Positions 1-11,959 of a DNA stretch of 64,000 nt are shown here, in pieces. The stretch is taken from assembly GCA_007922225.1 (NCBI GenBank), contig ML679961.1, positions 6,555,702 through 6,619,701 on the forward strand. Reading direction: 5' to 3'. Position numbers and translations under genes: made by a program. The DNA comes from Emydura subglobosa (Eukaryota; Chordata; Testudines; Chelidae). The notes below the pieces were generated by a model, which saw only the letters and a list, made by a program, of their open reading frames with translations, did no database searches and was not told the origin of the DNA. The stretch's first letter is position 1; each line of letters begins with the position of its first letter.

Positions 1-120
1 TAAAAAATAAGAATTAACAAGGTTGCACAACATTAGAATAATGTGTACATGTCAAAGACGAATGTTTCATAAAGCTCATCAAATCTACCCACACATTTAC
101 CTCCCCACACACACACTCAC

Positions 121-230
121 CTTAGAGTTAGAAACATCCTGATCAAACTTTTTGCGTGGAGGAAGTGGAGGAGGAACCAGAGGCTCTTCACTTAGTTTAT
201 GTAAACTACCACATGAACTGAAGAAAGATT
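121..230 (-). CDS. SOS2: SOS2 exon 22 (proline-rich tail, SH3 site)
   Basis: The exon is 110 nt, phase 1 to 0, about residues 1124-1160. The acceptor is TCTTTTTAG and the donor AAG|GTGAGT. The peptide [20 protein letters not shown] runs into [12 protein letters not shown], containing the class II SH3 ligand P-x-x-P-x-R used by SOS proteins to bind Grb2. The remaining tail (about 170 residues in mammals) should lie in exon 23 before position 1. Confidence 0.96.
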
Positions 231-1685
231 CTAAAAAGAGGTAAGGACAGTTTCAAGTGGTGCACAACACAGTAAAGTGAAACATTCTGAACATTTTTAG
301 ACAAAACCAGAAGCAAACAAACAAACAGATTCTTAGAGATACCAGGTGGGTGGAGTAATAGGTTTTATTTAACCAACTTCTGTTGGTGAGAGACGCTGGT
401 TCAATAAAAAATATGATCTTACCCAAACTGTCTCTCTAATATCCTGGGACCAACACAGCTACAACAACCCTGCATAAAACAGATTCTTGGTATTCCGTGG
501 CATCCCTAACTGTTCAGCCCAGCTGAAGGAAGTTATATTACCAGTTATTTTTGTAATTATACACTACATTACACAAAGCAGACTTCTGTCTGAAGTAAAA
601 TATATACTCATACAGCACGTAATAAGCAATATTGAATGCCTCAATTTGACAGTCTTCCTATGCGCCCTGTATTTAGAAGAGAAAAAATGAAGGCCTGATA
701 AGAAAACATAATGGACAACAAAACTGTTTATTTAGAAGCTTTTGCATGGGGAAGAATTCATTGTCTTTAAGTGGAAGCATAGAGTGGTGTATGTGGTTTG
801 GGCATATGTTTAAATCATAAACTGGCATGGAAAACATCTGCCTTCTGTCCAGAAACAGATAACATCTTCTCATTACAGGTTTACTTATGGAATGTACCAG
901 CAGAAAAAATAGTAGAGCAGACAAAAAGAGTACCAAAGATTCCAATTACCACAACTTCTCTCATCCCCTTTGAAAGTTTCTTTGTCTCTTTTGAGGAGAA
1001 AAAGGGGGTATTTAAGATTTTTTTAGAAAAATATTAAAAATTAGGCATTTAAAAGACGAAAACATTGGCTGCTTGTTTCTTTTCCATTTATACATATGAT
1101 GCAGATCAGTGTAAGTGGATTTCTTTTCCCAATTTTGTATTGTATTCCACCATTCTGGGTTTTCATAAAATCAAACTGCAAATAAAAATGCCTGGTTTTA
1201 TTTAAGAGGAAATAAGGAAGGGCAAGCACAGGTGGCAGCACGGTACAGTCACATCTCAGATGTACTAAGCATATGAATGCAGCGTCAGATTACTGCATGC
1301 GGTACGGAAAGCACCTTTTCTCTCCCTAACAGTGGAGCAAATACTTGCATAACATTTTAGTGTCGATCACCATAATATCTAGTTACTTTATCCATGCAGG
1401 TAGCCAGTCTGATCAATTAAGTAACATTGCAGGAGATAAAAAATGGAAAACACCCATGTTATTTGTTAGGCTCAAACCCAAGCAGTCCTTACATTTTATG
1501 CATCATTTTACCATGTACTCTACCTAACATGCAAAAAAAACCTCGTATTTTTTTAATTAACTAGTCTAACATTTTATCCCTTTACTATTGAGATAGTTTA
1601 ATTATTCTTAGGCTCTTATGATATAAAAGTACATTTAGAAAATGGAAAGAATTTATTGACAAACTAGAGGAGTTAGAGTACTCAC
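231..1685 (-). other. SOS2 intron 21
   Basis: AT-rich intron. It holds one copy of an interspersed repeat at 338-480. I see no other coding or structural signal. Confidence 0.8.
338..480 (+). repeat. Unnamed interspersed repeat, copy 1
   Basis: The block carries AACTTCTGTTGGTGAGAGA and, at its end, ATCCTGGGACCAACACAG. Related copies occur at 19447-19564 continuing 19847-19960, 22757-22830 (inverted), 27500-27570 (inverted) and 32757-32990. I do not recognise the family with certainty. Confidence 0.6.
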
Positions 1686-1727
1686 TTGACTGTGGCAAAT
1701 GGACAGGAGCAAAGATGCTGTTGTTAC
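1686..1727 (-). CDS. SOS2: SOS2 exon 21, 42-nt in-frame microexon
   Basis: A 42-nt exon sits between acceptor TTTTAATAG and donor TCAA|GTGAGT, phase 1 to 1, about residues 1110-1124. It encodes NNSIFAPVHLPQS, matching the SNSIFAPVLLPHS segment of SOS2. It is too short to stand out as an open frame and was found by searching for the missing peptide. Both its flanks have phase 1, so skipping it would keep the frame. Confidence 0.93.
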
Positions 1728-3705
1728 CTATTAAAATGAAAAATGGATCAGAGAAGAAATTTTGCCACCAAAAGTGTCCCCCCTCCCTTCATCTATTTAT
1801 AAAACATCCCAAAGACGAGTATGTACTGGGGCGTATCTTTAAAACATATCTGATATACTATTAAACCTATTGTTGAAACTAGGGACATTTCTATTAAGTA
1901 AATATTTCTAGGCCAGAAACTTTGAAAGTTACTATTGAGAATATACTGCTTTTTAAACAATACAAATATTAAAAATATGCAGAATATGACAAACTTAGGA
2001 AAATACAACCGAATTTTGACACCAACATTTTCACCCCTGTCACCTTTTACCTAGAGGCTAGAGAGCCCTCATCATTTGCCACATGAAACCCAAGTTTGTC
2101 CTGTAGTCCCTTCTCTGTGTTTAATTATATGGTGATAGGTGAACATAACTCTTATCCATCCATCCATCCCAGCCCATGCAGTGTGTACTGAGAGGGCATC
2201 ACAGGGTGGTTTCTTGAATCCTTTGGATTCTGGTAGCTAAATTTGTCAACAGGTGAACAAATGTGGATGGTCAACTGCCCACTGACAACACAACACAGAG
2301 CAGCCACACAGAGAGGGGAGAGGAAGTACCGAGGGTGAACTTCACTCCAGGGCAGATGACAAACACATAACCTATGCACTACTTAAGTCCTATTTTAACT
2401 CTCAAAATAAGGCTTATTTGGTGCATTGGTTATGTGCTGGCCTTCTGTATAGGAGTTAATTTCACCCGACTTCACCTCGCCCTCTCCAGGACTAACTGAA
2501 TCAGCAAGCAGCATTCTCCCGAAGACAAGCACTTCTGTGACTGCGCTTGGGACGGCTGTTATAAGGAGGGGAAGGCACACATGGTTTTGTGCACAAAGTT
2601 AGATGTTGACTTCCATTACATACTTGGTGCATAGCTTCTACTGGCGAAGAGTGTGGTAGAAACACAGGTAGTTCAATAGTGCTGATGAGGTAGGCACAAG
2701 CTCTGCTGGCTGAGCTTGTAACTTCCCTGAACACTCGTGTCATTTGTGAGAGAAAAGGCGAACATTACAGGACTGTATTTGGAACAAATTTCCCAAGCAA
2801 CTGGCAACCTCAGCTGCTGGCAACCACTATGTACCATTTCAGGCCTCTCTAAATTTTAAGGACCCATCATCCCGAGCCACTCCCAGCAGTAACAGACTCT
2901 GCTGAAAAGGTACTCATCGGTTTCAACTTTTTAGTGGAACTCCAGCTTGCTCTATTTTCTCGACTGCCCCATCCTCTCTCTTGAGAAAGCCTTCCAATTT
3001 ATTTCCAAAGCTGCTTTTATAGTAAAAAAATATATATATCCCATCACTATAAAATATCAAGTACATTAGAGTCTCTTCTATAAATGAGACTTGCTTTGGT
3101 ATTGTAATAAAGATGATATACCATCTTAAATAGCAGCACATTCTTACTGATGTCCCTTCTTCCAACACCAGAGTCGCCCCTTGGCCAACCAGTAGCAGGT
3201 TTCTGGATATACCCAAGGAGGAGCACCCAGCAACAGAGTCTGGGTATGTTCGAAATACAATTTGCTTTACCTCACACTCACTCTCTCTCTCCCCCCCGGT
3301 CCGCCTTCCTCCTCTTCCCCCGCAACAGAGAGGCAACACTTTTTTTCAGGAATCAGACCAATACCCTTGTTGGCTCCCAAGAAGCAACTATGCCTCAAGA
3401 ATTGACCCTAATCAAGCCCAAGGCAAAGAGCAAATTCTCCTGTTACTAGCATAGCTCCCTCTATACAGGACTTTGTAAAAACCCAAAACTAACACCTCCA
3501 CATGCATTTATTCCAAGACTAAAGACTTGCTCGTACCCAAAAAAAAAAAAAAAAAAACTTAGAAGAAAATTACCTGTAACAGTACCACCTGGTGTCACCT
3601 GCCGTAACAAAATATTTCTTAAGGAACAAGAGCCCCAGACAGAGTGTGGGATTGAATATGTACTGAGAAAAACCCAAGTAAATATAAAATATATTACATA
3701 CATAC
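1728..3705 (-). other. SOS2 intron 20
   Basis: Mostly unique-looking AT-rich sequence, with a less AT-rich stretch around 2150-2760 that I cannot identify and a 20-nt A run at 3539-3558. No second exon could be supported between exons 20 and 21. Confidence 0.7.
3539..3558 (+). repeat. A20 homopolymer
   Basis: Uninterrupted run of 20 A, about 150 bp downstream of exon 20 in transcript direction. Length is likely to be variable or miscalled. Confidence 0.9.
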
Positions 3706-3961
3706 CATAAGAACTGTTGAGATCAAAAAATACACTTAGTTCTGAAGAGGCAGACACTGGTGGAGTAGATGGCGTATTTGGAGAAGTTGGGGCTGATACT
3801 GCTGACTCATGCTCTGCTTCAGTAATTCTGCTGAAACTTATCTTACATGGTTCCCTTTCCAGTGGCGTTGGGTGACCTCGCAAGGTGCCAGAGGCGGAAC
3901 CATGTCTGCCAGTATTGGGTCTTATTCCAGGAGATTTTAGAGGGTACGTTGTTTTCCTAGG
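3706..3961 (-). CDS. SOS2: SOS2 exon 20 (proline-rich tail)
   Basis: The exon is 256 nt, phase 0 to 1, about residues 1025-1110. The acceptor is TTCCTCTAG and the donor TATG|GTATGT. A second AG four bases downstream at the acceptor is out of frame. The peptide starts [20 protein letters not shown] and includes [16 protein letters not shown] and [18 protein letters not shown], diagnostic for SOS2. The Ser/Thr-Pro sites are typical MAPK feedback targets in SOS tails; that role is inferred. Confidence 0.97.
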
Positions 3962-4730
3962 CTAGAGGAAGCCATCATGGTTAGTATTACTAGCACTTTG
4001 TACAGTAAACGAATAGTAAAAATTTCAACCCACTGTCAGACAACTGGGGGGAAAAAAAGCAAGTACAACACTAAACACAAATCATAATTTTGTTTAATGG
4101 TAGGTGATTTTTATAATGGGTTTAAGTTTATTGTGGGTCTGTCACTGTTTATTACAAACTACTCTTTATGGGTTTCTAATAATATTGTGAAAATTTGCTC
4201 TGCTTCCATCATTCCAAAGAACTGTTAGTCTGGAGTTTCAGATGCGTATCAATCAGGACAGACCATGAGAGTCAGCAAGTTGCATCCCAGGAGAACTCGT
4301 CTGCAGACTGCTTTCAGAAGAAGCCAGAGCACGGGCCATCAAATCACCTCACAGTGAGGGTGACATGAGACACCCCTATTGCTTATACTGTAGATGTTCA
4401 CCAGACCTTTACTCACATACATAGATCCAAGGACAGGAATCCAGTGAGATGAGTATCTACAGAAAAACCTATTCTTCATTTTTATATACTCTGGTATCTG
4501 ATTTAGTCTTTGGTATACAATTCTTATGCTCAAAAGTGCCAGGTGCGGCTTGTATGACATTGCTGCCAAAAGAAGTAAGACTTGCACTAACGGTTCTAAT
4601 ACAGCACAGATGAGCATTGATTATCTGAATATACGTACGTTCTTATGTCACATCCACCAGGGTGGTGTCAGAATGCCTCCAGAACACTCGGCTAACTGGT
4701 ATTTTAGATCAATAAAACTCAATTCTACAA

Positions 4731-7291
4731 GAAATGGAGGTCACTGACCTGTAACTGGAGGTTCAAGATGTGTGGTCCCTATGTGAATTCCACCTGTGGC
4801 TAAGCATGTGCACAATGTGCCTGAGATCAGAGATTTCTAGCTAGTAGTGTCCATTGGTCCGCACCCACACAGGTGTTCTCTTTGTATGCCAAACTGGGGG
4901 GATAAGGGGCAGGACAGACAGATGCTTCTCCAGCTCCTCTCTCACCACAAATCAGAAGAATCTGAAGCAGAGGGGGAAAAAGGATGGGTCGTGGAATACA
5001 GATAGGGACCCCACATCTTGAAGCACCACCAAGTCACAGGTCTGTATACTTTCTTCTTCGAGTGCTGGTCCCTGTGTGTATTCCACATGTGGTAATTGAT
5101 AAGCAATATTTAAACAGGAGGGGTGTGTGGTGATGCAGTAGGTATAGATGCTTATAATATTGCAGTCCCGCCAGCTGAAGCTTGAAGGAATGTTCTGGCC
5201 ACCAGTTTGCTTTCCTGAAGAAGTTTGTCCTTGAAGTCCAAGACCTATGAGTAACTGTTGAAATCATATTTTGCTAACAAGGCTTGGTAGTTAGCAATAT
5301 GGAACTGAAAACTTGTAGAAGAAAAAAAAACATTCTTTCCTGAGAAGATCAAGTTGTTTAGACCCTTGTCTCCTGGTGTAGTCTTGGGATGCTGTATTCT
5401 AGACCTTTCAATGGCTGCTGAGTGTGTGAAGAGGAACTCTGCTCCTTTTGGCTAGTACAAAATACCACAACTCAGCCCTTTTTGGGGTGGGAGCACACGA
5501 GGCTAGAGACTGCCAGACTACACTAGCTGGTTCCATGATGGGCTCATTTACTGGAAAGGCACTCTACTGGGACCAGAAAGTTGTAAAATGTCAAGGAGTC
5601 GATGTTGGTTACCCTGGACTTTCTCTAGTGGAATCTGGAGGTCATTCACCATTCTCTGCAGAAGTTCCTGATCTTGCCTATGGCAGTCAGGAAGGAATGG
5701 CAAAGATGAGATTATTGCCTCATCTGGTGATGAAGATGAAACATCCACTGGTATTGCTGGTAGTTGCAGATCCAGTTTGGTCTCTTCTCCCTCATTACCT
5801 CTGACAGAGCTAGTAGGGGTTGCTAGGAGAGATACAGTGGGACTCATGGACAGAACAGGGATGACTAGCGTAGGGATCCTATGGGTCCCAGGAAGGCCAA
5901 TATGAAGGGTCGACTGGTTGAGGGGGATTCCATGGCATCTGGTTCCATCGGTCCGTTGGGTGGTTGGATTTAGGTGGATCCGGGATCTGTCCAAACTCAC
6001 CTCGCTACATGGGGGTGAAGGAATGTCCAGAGCCTCTGAACTCCTGCAAAGAGAGGTCCAGTTCTTGTTCAACTGGCAGAGCTATCAATACCAATGGGTG
6101 AAAGCTCCTGCCTAAGGATGGAGGAGGGGAACATTCCCATCTCCTCAAGAGAGTTTCCTTCTTTATTGTCACAAGGTCTCTCTTCGTCTCACGCACACAC
6201 GCAAAAAGAGCAGACTAAGAATAAGGAAAAGTAAAGATATCCTCTAGGGAACTGTTTAAGTTTAGGTTCATCTCAGAGTCTGGGGCATTCCAGTAGTTGG
6301 GACTGATGGATCCAGTGCATCCACAGTCATCATGAACAGCAGGTCGGGGATGGCTCGGTAGCACCCAAGAGTCTACTCAGGAGCTCTTAGATGGTGTTGA
6401 TAGGTGCCAATCCTTACGCTTATGAGCTGGCATTGATGTCGATGCCAGTGATTCCTCTCTCTTGTGCCTGGCCCTCATGATCAAAAGGTTTAAATGAGCT
6501 TAAGTCCGTAAGACCCATGTGCGAGTACTTATTGGACTTGGACAAAGTCAGGGAGGAATCGTTTCTTTCAGAAGCAGACCTGGAAGAAAATCTGTCCATA
6601 TGCTTATGAGAGTGCCCCTTACTCTCATGAGAAGGCATGGATGGCGACTCGTTGGGCTTAGCATTTCTGTCTTTCTTTCCTGGGCTTGTGCTTGTTGGGA
6701 CACTGCTCATCAGCTGCGGCCAATATACAGGTGGGTCTCCCTGGCTTGGATCAGACTGAGGTCTCATAACATCTTATGGAAAAGGCTCTCTCAGACAGAG
6801 CTCTCACGTCTCATGGTTTTGAATGGAAATGAGCAGCAAATACTGCACTTAGCTGAGACATGTCTCTCCCCCATATAAGCAGAGGCAGCGGTGATGCTCA
6901 TTGCACGCAGAGAAGGAACCGGGCCAGCAGATGCATTTCTTAAACGTCAGGACTCTGGGTGTACTATCTATCCATGGGAAGAGACTGCCCAAGGTGGTGA
7001 GAAAGTAAATTATATCAAATATACTAAGATTAAAACTAACTACACTAAATACTAAAAAGTATTTACAATATATTCTACAGGTCTGAAGAAGAAAGAAGCA
7101 TGAAGAAAATCTGTGGACAATGAGGATTCAGACTCAGGCAATGTGATGGTAAGAAGGAACTGGAGTGATGGCAGTCTGCACTGCCCCATATACCCTCATT
7201 CGGAGTACCAGGAGAACAACTGCACAAAACTCTCCGATCTCAGGCACATGGTGCATATGCGTACCCACACATGGAATACACACAGGGACCA
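4731..7291 (-). mobile_element. DIRS-like retroelement B, deleted to gag plus termini
   Basis: The element is in sense with SOS2. Its left (3') end at 4731 is mirrored at about 4990-5040, where the complement of that end is joined directly to CTTCTTCGAGTGCTGGTCCC (5051-5070), the complement of the far right end (7262-7291). This is the internal complementary region of DIRS elements. Between lie gag-like frames (5180-6770) only; RT, RNase H and recombinase are absent. The right end is clipped by a few bases. Assignment rests on this architecture and on the gag similarity to element A. Confidence 0.75.
5180..6770 (-). pseudogene. DIRS gag-like remnant (element B)
   Basis: Broken frames on the minus strand. 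Near 5550-5800 the translation has SSSSPDEAI and then LLQRMVNDLQIPLEKVQGNQ, a helical segment seen in the DIRS gag-like protein; near 5250-5290 it has IANYQALLAKYDFNSY, matching the RIANHQALLGRY segment of element A. The 6420-6767 part is serine and charge rich. It is interrupted by stops and frameshifts, and the C-terminus runs into the 3' region without any polymerase. Confidence 0.65.
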
Positions 7292-7831
7292 TATTTTTAA
7301 TGAGGCATTACTGTAACAGCACTTCATCTGATTCCCTTGGTAGATGAGGAATGTCATCTTGATCACTCTTGCTGTTAACAAAAACCATTAACTGCATTAT
7401 GGTTCTCTTACCCCAAGAATGAGAGAAAGGCACTCTTGACTTACCAAGAGTTACAGCAAAGATAATGATATAACAGTAAGTTTTCTACAAGGCAAAATAT
7501 CAGTGTGAAAATCACTTCACGCCAGCAGCTGTTTCTTAAAAATAAAATGTTAATTTAAATGACAAACAAATCAACTATATCTGGCTTCACAAGAAGATTG
7601 TACCTCACTTTAAATTGTGTAGTATATTTCAGTTCAGCATTGAAGTAAAAAGAATTTCCATTTAGCTCTGAAAGTGTCCTTTTTTAGGAACTAAAACCAT
7701 CTCACAAACAAAAAACGCAATATTTTTTAATAAATCTTGTGAGAAAAACCCAAGAAAGATCTATAATTTCAAAGGAAGTAAATATACGTTATTATTAATA
7801 TGGATATTCATATTCATTTATTACAGTATTA

Positions 7832-7990
<159 letters not shown>

Positions 7991-8312
7991 CTAAAATGAG
8001 GTAAACAAGTTTCAATAAATAATTTTATATGCTCTTATCAACATACACATATATAGAACTATTCAGTGAAATTTTAACATTTCACAACTAAATGCAGCTT
8101 TTATACATCTCTTAGCTTATTGCTTAAAAATACTGCAAGAAGTCCTGAGAGAAATGACAGCAAAAAACATACATTACAAAGTAATGATAATTAGGCTAGG
8201 AAGGATAAGATTTTTATCAGTAAATGTCAATTTCAGCATACTCACAGAAATTAACAAAAAATATTTCCATTGATAATAATCAAAATTTACAGATAGGCAG
8301 GGTGATTTAACT

Positions 8313-8394
8313 GAGGTTAGTCTTGCTTTGAGCAGGGGGTTGGACTAGACGACCTCCTGGGGTCCCTTCCAACCCTAATCTATGATTCTATGTA
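8313..8394 (+). mobile_element. CR1 LINE 3' end, short fragment
   Basis: Carries the typical CR1 tail GGTTGGACTAGACGACCTCC, then CCCTTCCAACC, and ends in ATGATTCTATG, the 8-bp terminal repeat unit of CR1. Confidence 0.9.
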
Positions 8395-8489
8395 GATGAC
8401 TTACCAAGTATCTCAACAGTTATCAAGACCTTCTACTTCCTTAGTTTTCAGACTTTTTTTTTTAACCAACATCAATACTTATAATTTAA

Positions 8490-9325
8490 GATGACTACCC
8501 TTCTACCTTGTCTTGATCTGGTTTCAAAATATTCTAATGCTCCTCTTTGTAATTTTAAAATTATATCACTTAACCCCTTTCCAGAATCGTCCTCAATAAT
8601 GAATAGCACAATACAAATAATGCTCTCACTCAGCTACTGTTTTAGGAGTGACCAGAACTGAATATATTATTTCAGGTGAGAGAGCATATCATTGATTTAT
8701 ATAACGGCATTTCGATATTTTCGATATTGTTCTCCATCTCATTCCTTATCCAGCCTACCATGTTGTTGCTTCTTTGATTGGTGCAGTACACTGAGCAGAC
8801 ATATTTATTAAGATGTCCACAAAGCAGCCCAGGAGGTTACAGTTAATTACCTGAGTTGTTACAGTTAACTAACAACTCAGCACTGTGTATAAGTAGTTTA
8901 AATTATTCCTTCCATTGAGCATTTCCTTACATTTGCCGACAATAATTTCAATCTGGCCACTGCCCATTCACCTTACTTGAAGTCTTTCTGAAATTCTTCA
9001 ATATTCTCTGGTTTTAGGTTAATCTAATTCTGTGTCATCTGCAAACTGTGCCACTTAATTGTTCATCCCCTTCACGATTCATGAATATATTTAACACTGG
9101 CCCTAGTGAAGATCCTAGAGAAAACCACTGTTTACCTTTTGCCATGTTGAAAGATGGCCATTTATTCCTACTCATTGTTTTCTGTCCTTTACTTTCCAAT
9201 CCATAACAGCTTGCCCTATGACTATTTAACTTCCTTAGTGGTCTCCTGTCAGAAACACTGTCAAAGGAGTTTTGGATTAACTGGATACATACAAAGGATT
9301 GTAATACATTAGAGCAGCACACTTT
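8490..9325 (-). mobile_element. Old CR1 LINE fragment
   Basis: Minus-strand translation gives WFSLGSSLGPVLNIFMNR, the degraded [19 protein letters not shown] block of CR1 reverse transcriptase, followed by a decayed F-A-D-D region. Many frameshifts. Boundaries are approximate. Confidence 0.7.
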
Positions 9326-9710
9326 CTTCACAGAAACTGTTAGTCATCATATATCATCTTGTTTTATAACTTTTTTCTTCCTCTTGTGCTAATCCAATTC
9401 ATTCCTCTCCAGAGAGCTAATGAAGTATAGCAATAGCAAAAACAAACAGTATCTGCTGCAGAATAGTGAGTGTATGAGATATAAGCCTAATATGTGATGA
9501 ACTCTATTAAGGATTTGGAATTAATGTATGCTTTGAGGCACTCTCATTACAATTATGGTTATTGCACTATTAAGGCAGTCACCCCCACATCTACTACAAC
9601 CCCAGCAAGAATATCAGTAGAATATCTCCCACGTTTCTATTTTTTATCATATGTATACACACACACGCACACACAAGATATACGCATATTGTATTTTTTT
9701 CTCTGATTAC

Positions 9711-9883
9711 CCGTATTTCTGGTTCTATCCGTAAACAGTAAGGTTGGTTTTGATATTGCTGAATTTCCCCTGTAATTTCAGCCACTTTTCTCCTCTTACT
9801 GAAGTTGATTAACTCTTTCCCTTGTCTTTTAAGAAAGTCAGGATTCCCTTCTTCGGTCTTCAGAATATTTGTTAGATATATTC
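9711..9883 (-). CDS. SOS2: SOS2 exon 18 (CDC25 domain, end)
   Basis: The exon is 173 nt, phase 1 to 0, about residues 928-985. The acceptor is TATATTAG, just downstream of a 17-nt T run on the transcribed strand, and the donor CGG|GTAATC. The peptide [17 protein letters not shown], then [20 protein letters not shown], is the C-terminal conserved CDC25 block. Confidence 0.97.
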
Positions 9884-9890
9884 CTAATAT

Positions 9891-9907
9891 AAAAAAAAAA
9901 AAAAAAA
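9891..9907 (+). repeat. A17 homopolymer beside exon 18 acceptor
   Basis: A run of 17 A on the plus strand is the polypyrimidine tract of exon 18 on the transcribed strand, ending 7 nt before the acceptor AG. Confidence 0.85.
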
Positions 9908-10402
9908 GAGAATTTTGATTTTCACATTTCACTCCAACTTCTGTTTTCATTCTTTCTGATAAATGCCAGCAAAGAAATCCTCAGCATAGGAAGAGAACAA
10001 GGCATTTCCTTCCATGCACCAATGCTGGGTTAATTAGCAAGAGCAAATAAGCTACGCATTCTCTCTGAAAACTAAATGTTTTATTCAGGGATCAAGTTTT
10101 ATCTGCTTAATCTGAGGTCATGTTCAGGAGGTAACATTCAAATATGACTTTTCAGCACACTTTGGTCATCCAAAAGGAAGTATCAAGAAAAGAATGAGAG
10201 ATAAAATTAAAGTTTAAGAGAAACACTATTTTCTTTTCATCGGAACTTGAGTTTGAAAACAGCAGCAATATTTAATGCCTCTCTAAAACAGGAAGGAAAC
10301 AACATTTGAAGAAAATATATTGCAATGAATATTAAAGCTTCTGAGGTAAATAACTAGCAAAAAGAGCAGTAATCAATCAGTCTCTACAAAATTGTTCCTG
10401 AA

Positions 10403-10620
10403 AAAACAAGGTTACTTACCAGTAACTGATGTTCTTCGAGATGTGTTGCTCTTGTCCATCCACTATAGGTGTGTGCATGCCTCCATGCATGGTTACCTGG
10501 AACTTTTTTCCCCTTAGCAGATCCCACAGGGCTGACTCCAGTGCCCGCTGGAGCCCTGCACAGATGCCACGGTATATGAGGCGCTGCCGGCCCTACGCCC
10601 CCTCAGTCCCTTCTTTCTGC
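10403..10620 (-). repeat. DIRS A 3' inverted terminal repeat
   Basis: This arm pairs with 14813-15001 in inverted orientation. Shared landmarks are CCACTATAGGTGTGTGCA, then TTTTTTCCCCTTAGCAGATC and the stretch ending in CAGTCCCTTCTTTC. The outermost ~29 bp (AACAAGGTTACTTACCAGTA) have no counterpart at the other end. Confidence 0.88.
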
Positions 10621-10649
10621 CAACTCCGGCAGAGGGGACGGGGGGTGGG

Positions 10650-10750
10650 TTGTGGAATGGACATGAGCAACACATCTCGAAGAACATCAGTTACTGGTAA
10701 GTAACCTTGTTTTCTTCTTCGAGTGCTTGCTCATGTCCATTCCACTATAG
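10650..10750 (-). other. DIRS A internal complementary region (fused copy of both ends)
   Basis: The first part (10650 to about 10712) is the complement of the outer 3' end 10403-10467. The second part (about 10713 to 10750) is the complement of the outer 5' end 14963-15001. The two are fused at GTAACCTTGTTTTCTTCTTC. In the DIRS model this region templates joining of the two ends into a circle before recombinase-mediated integration. Confidence 0.85.
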
Positions 10751-10789
10751 GTGACTAACAAGCAATACCTTTGGAGGTGGGTCAGAGTT

Positions 10790-11440
10790 ACTGGTGAGCG
10801 GCCCTCAGCACCGCTCTGCTGAATCCCACGTCCTCTCTCACCTGCTGAACGATGGCATAGTGGGACGTGAAGGTATGCACTGACGGCCAGGTGGCGGCTT
10901 TGCAGATGTCCTGCAGGGGCACTCTCCAGGAAGGCTGTAGACGAGGCTTGAGCTTTGGTTGAGTGCGCTGTGATGGTTTCTGGAAGCGGCACCCTCGCCT
11001 GCTCATAGCAGAACTTGATGCATGATGTAATCCACGATGAAATGCACTGGGTGACCAGTGAGTCTTTCATCTGGTTGGCCACTGTGAAGAAGAGCTCCGT
11101 CGCTTTCCGGAACGGCTTTGTACGCTCTATGTAGAAGGCCAGGGCTCGTCTCACATCCAGCAAATGCCATCTCCTCTCCTCCTCCAAACCGTGCGGTTTG
11201 GGAAAAAACACGGAGAAAAATATCTTGATTACAATGAAATTGGGAAGCCACCTTGGGCAGGAAGGCTGGATGCGGCCTCAACTGCACCTTAGCCTTATAG
11301 AATACTGTATAAGGGGGCTCCTAGCTAAGGTAATGGCCACCAGGAAGGCTACCTTCCATGAAAGCACGAGCAGAGGGCATGAAGCCATGGGTTCAAAGAG
11401 GGGCCCCGTGAGTCTTGAGAGGACCAGGTTGAGATCCCAG
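10790..11440 (-). pseudogene. DIRS tyrosine recombinase, frameshifted
   Basis: Minus-strand translation has LDVRRALAFYIERTKPFRK, then ITAHSTKAQASS, and in a shifted frame DICKAATWPSVHTFTSHYA, the C-terminal recombinase block with the tyrosine nucleophile. There is a frameshift at the T run near 11205 and another near 10918. The box II H-x-x-R motif reads HSTK, so the catalytic Arg is Lys. The N-terminal part is lost in the deletion joining it to RNase H. The normal role is integrating a circular intermediate. Confidence 0.85.
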
Positions 11441-11800
11441 GGAGTCCCACAGATGGATAGCTTCCTCGCAGAGGGCTGAGGAGCGTGCTCCCTCCCCCCG
11501 CCTGTTTATGTAAAACATGGCTGCGGTGTTGTCCGTCAGCACCTGCACTGCTCTGCCTGTCAGGAATCGGAGGAACACCCTGCACGCTAGACGAATAGCC
11601 CTCAGCTCCTTCATGTTGATGTGCAGGTGCCTCTCCTCCCCCGACCAGAGCTCCTGAGTGCCTAGGTTGGCGCTGATGTGGGCTCCCCATCCTATGTCCG
11701 AAGCGTCAGAAATTAGGGTGACCGACGGGACCAGTTCCCTGAATGGAACGCCCTTCATCACTGCCCTGGGAGTCCACCACTAGTTTAGGGAGGCTAGGAC
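11440..11800 (-). pseudogene. DIRS RNase H domain, C-terminally truncated
   Basis: Translation has TLISDASDIGWGAHI, then HLHINMKELRAIRLACRVF and VLTDNTAAMFYINRRGE. The three acidic residues of the RNase H site (D of ISDAS, E of KELRA, D of LTDNT) are present. After CEEAIHLWD the frame jumps to recombinase sequence, so the last RNase H motif is missing. A reverse-transcriptase core should precede it but is deleted. Confidence 0.85.
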
Positions 11801-11959
11801 GGGCAGGGGAACTGTGACCACCCGGACCAATGGGTGTCTGCTTGCCACATATAACAAGGCCAACCATGCCTGAAGCGGTCTGAGCCTCAGGTGAGCTAGT
11901 CTCACTATGTATGTGCAGGCTACCATGTGGCCCAACAGCTGTAGGCAGTGCCTGGCTGT

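Larger units (their letters stand above)
7991..9710 (-). other. SOS2 intron 18
   Basis: Holds a short CR1 tail (8313-8394) and an old CR1 fragment (8490-9325). A short CA-rich patch lies at about 9657-9676. The rest is AT-rich with nothing recognised. Confidence 0.75.

Noticed and set aside
3564..3640. Candidate extra exon with translation RQVTPGGTV between exons 20 and 21
   Set aside because: Possible splice sites give the wrong phase and a stop after a few codons. The expected peptide was found instead at 1686-1727.
5448..5804. 118-codon plus-strand frame
   Set aside because: Antisense to the DIRS B gag remnant; no protein similarity or splice context.
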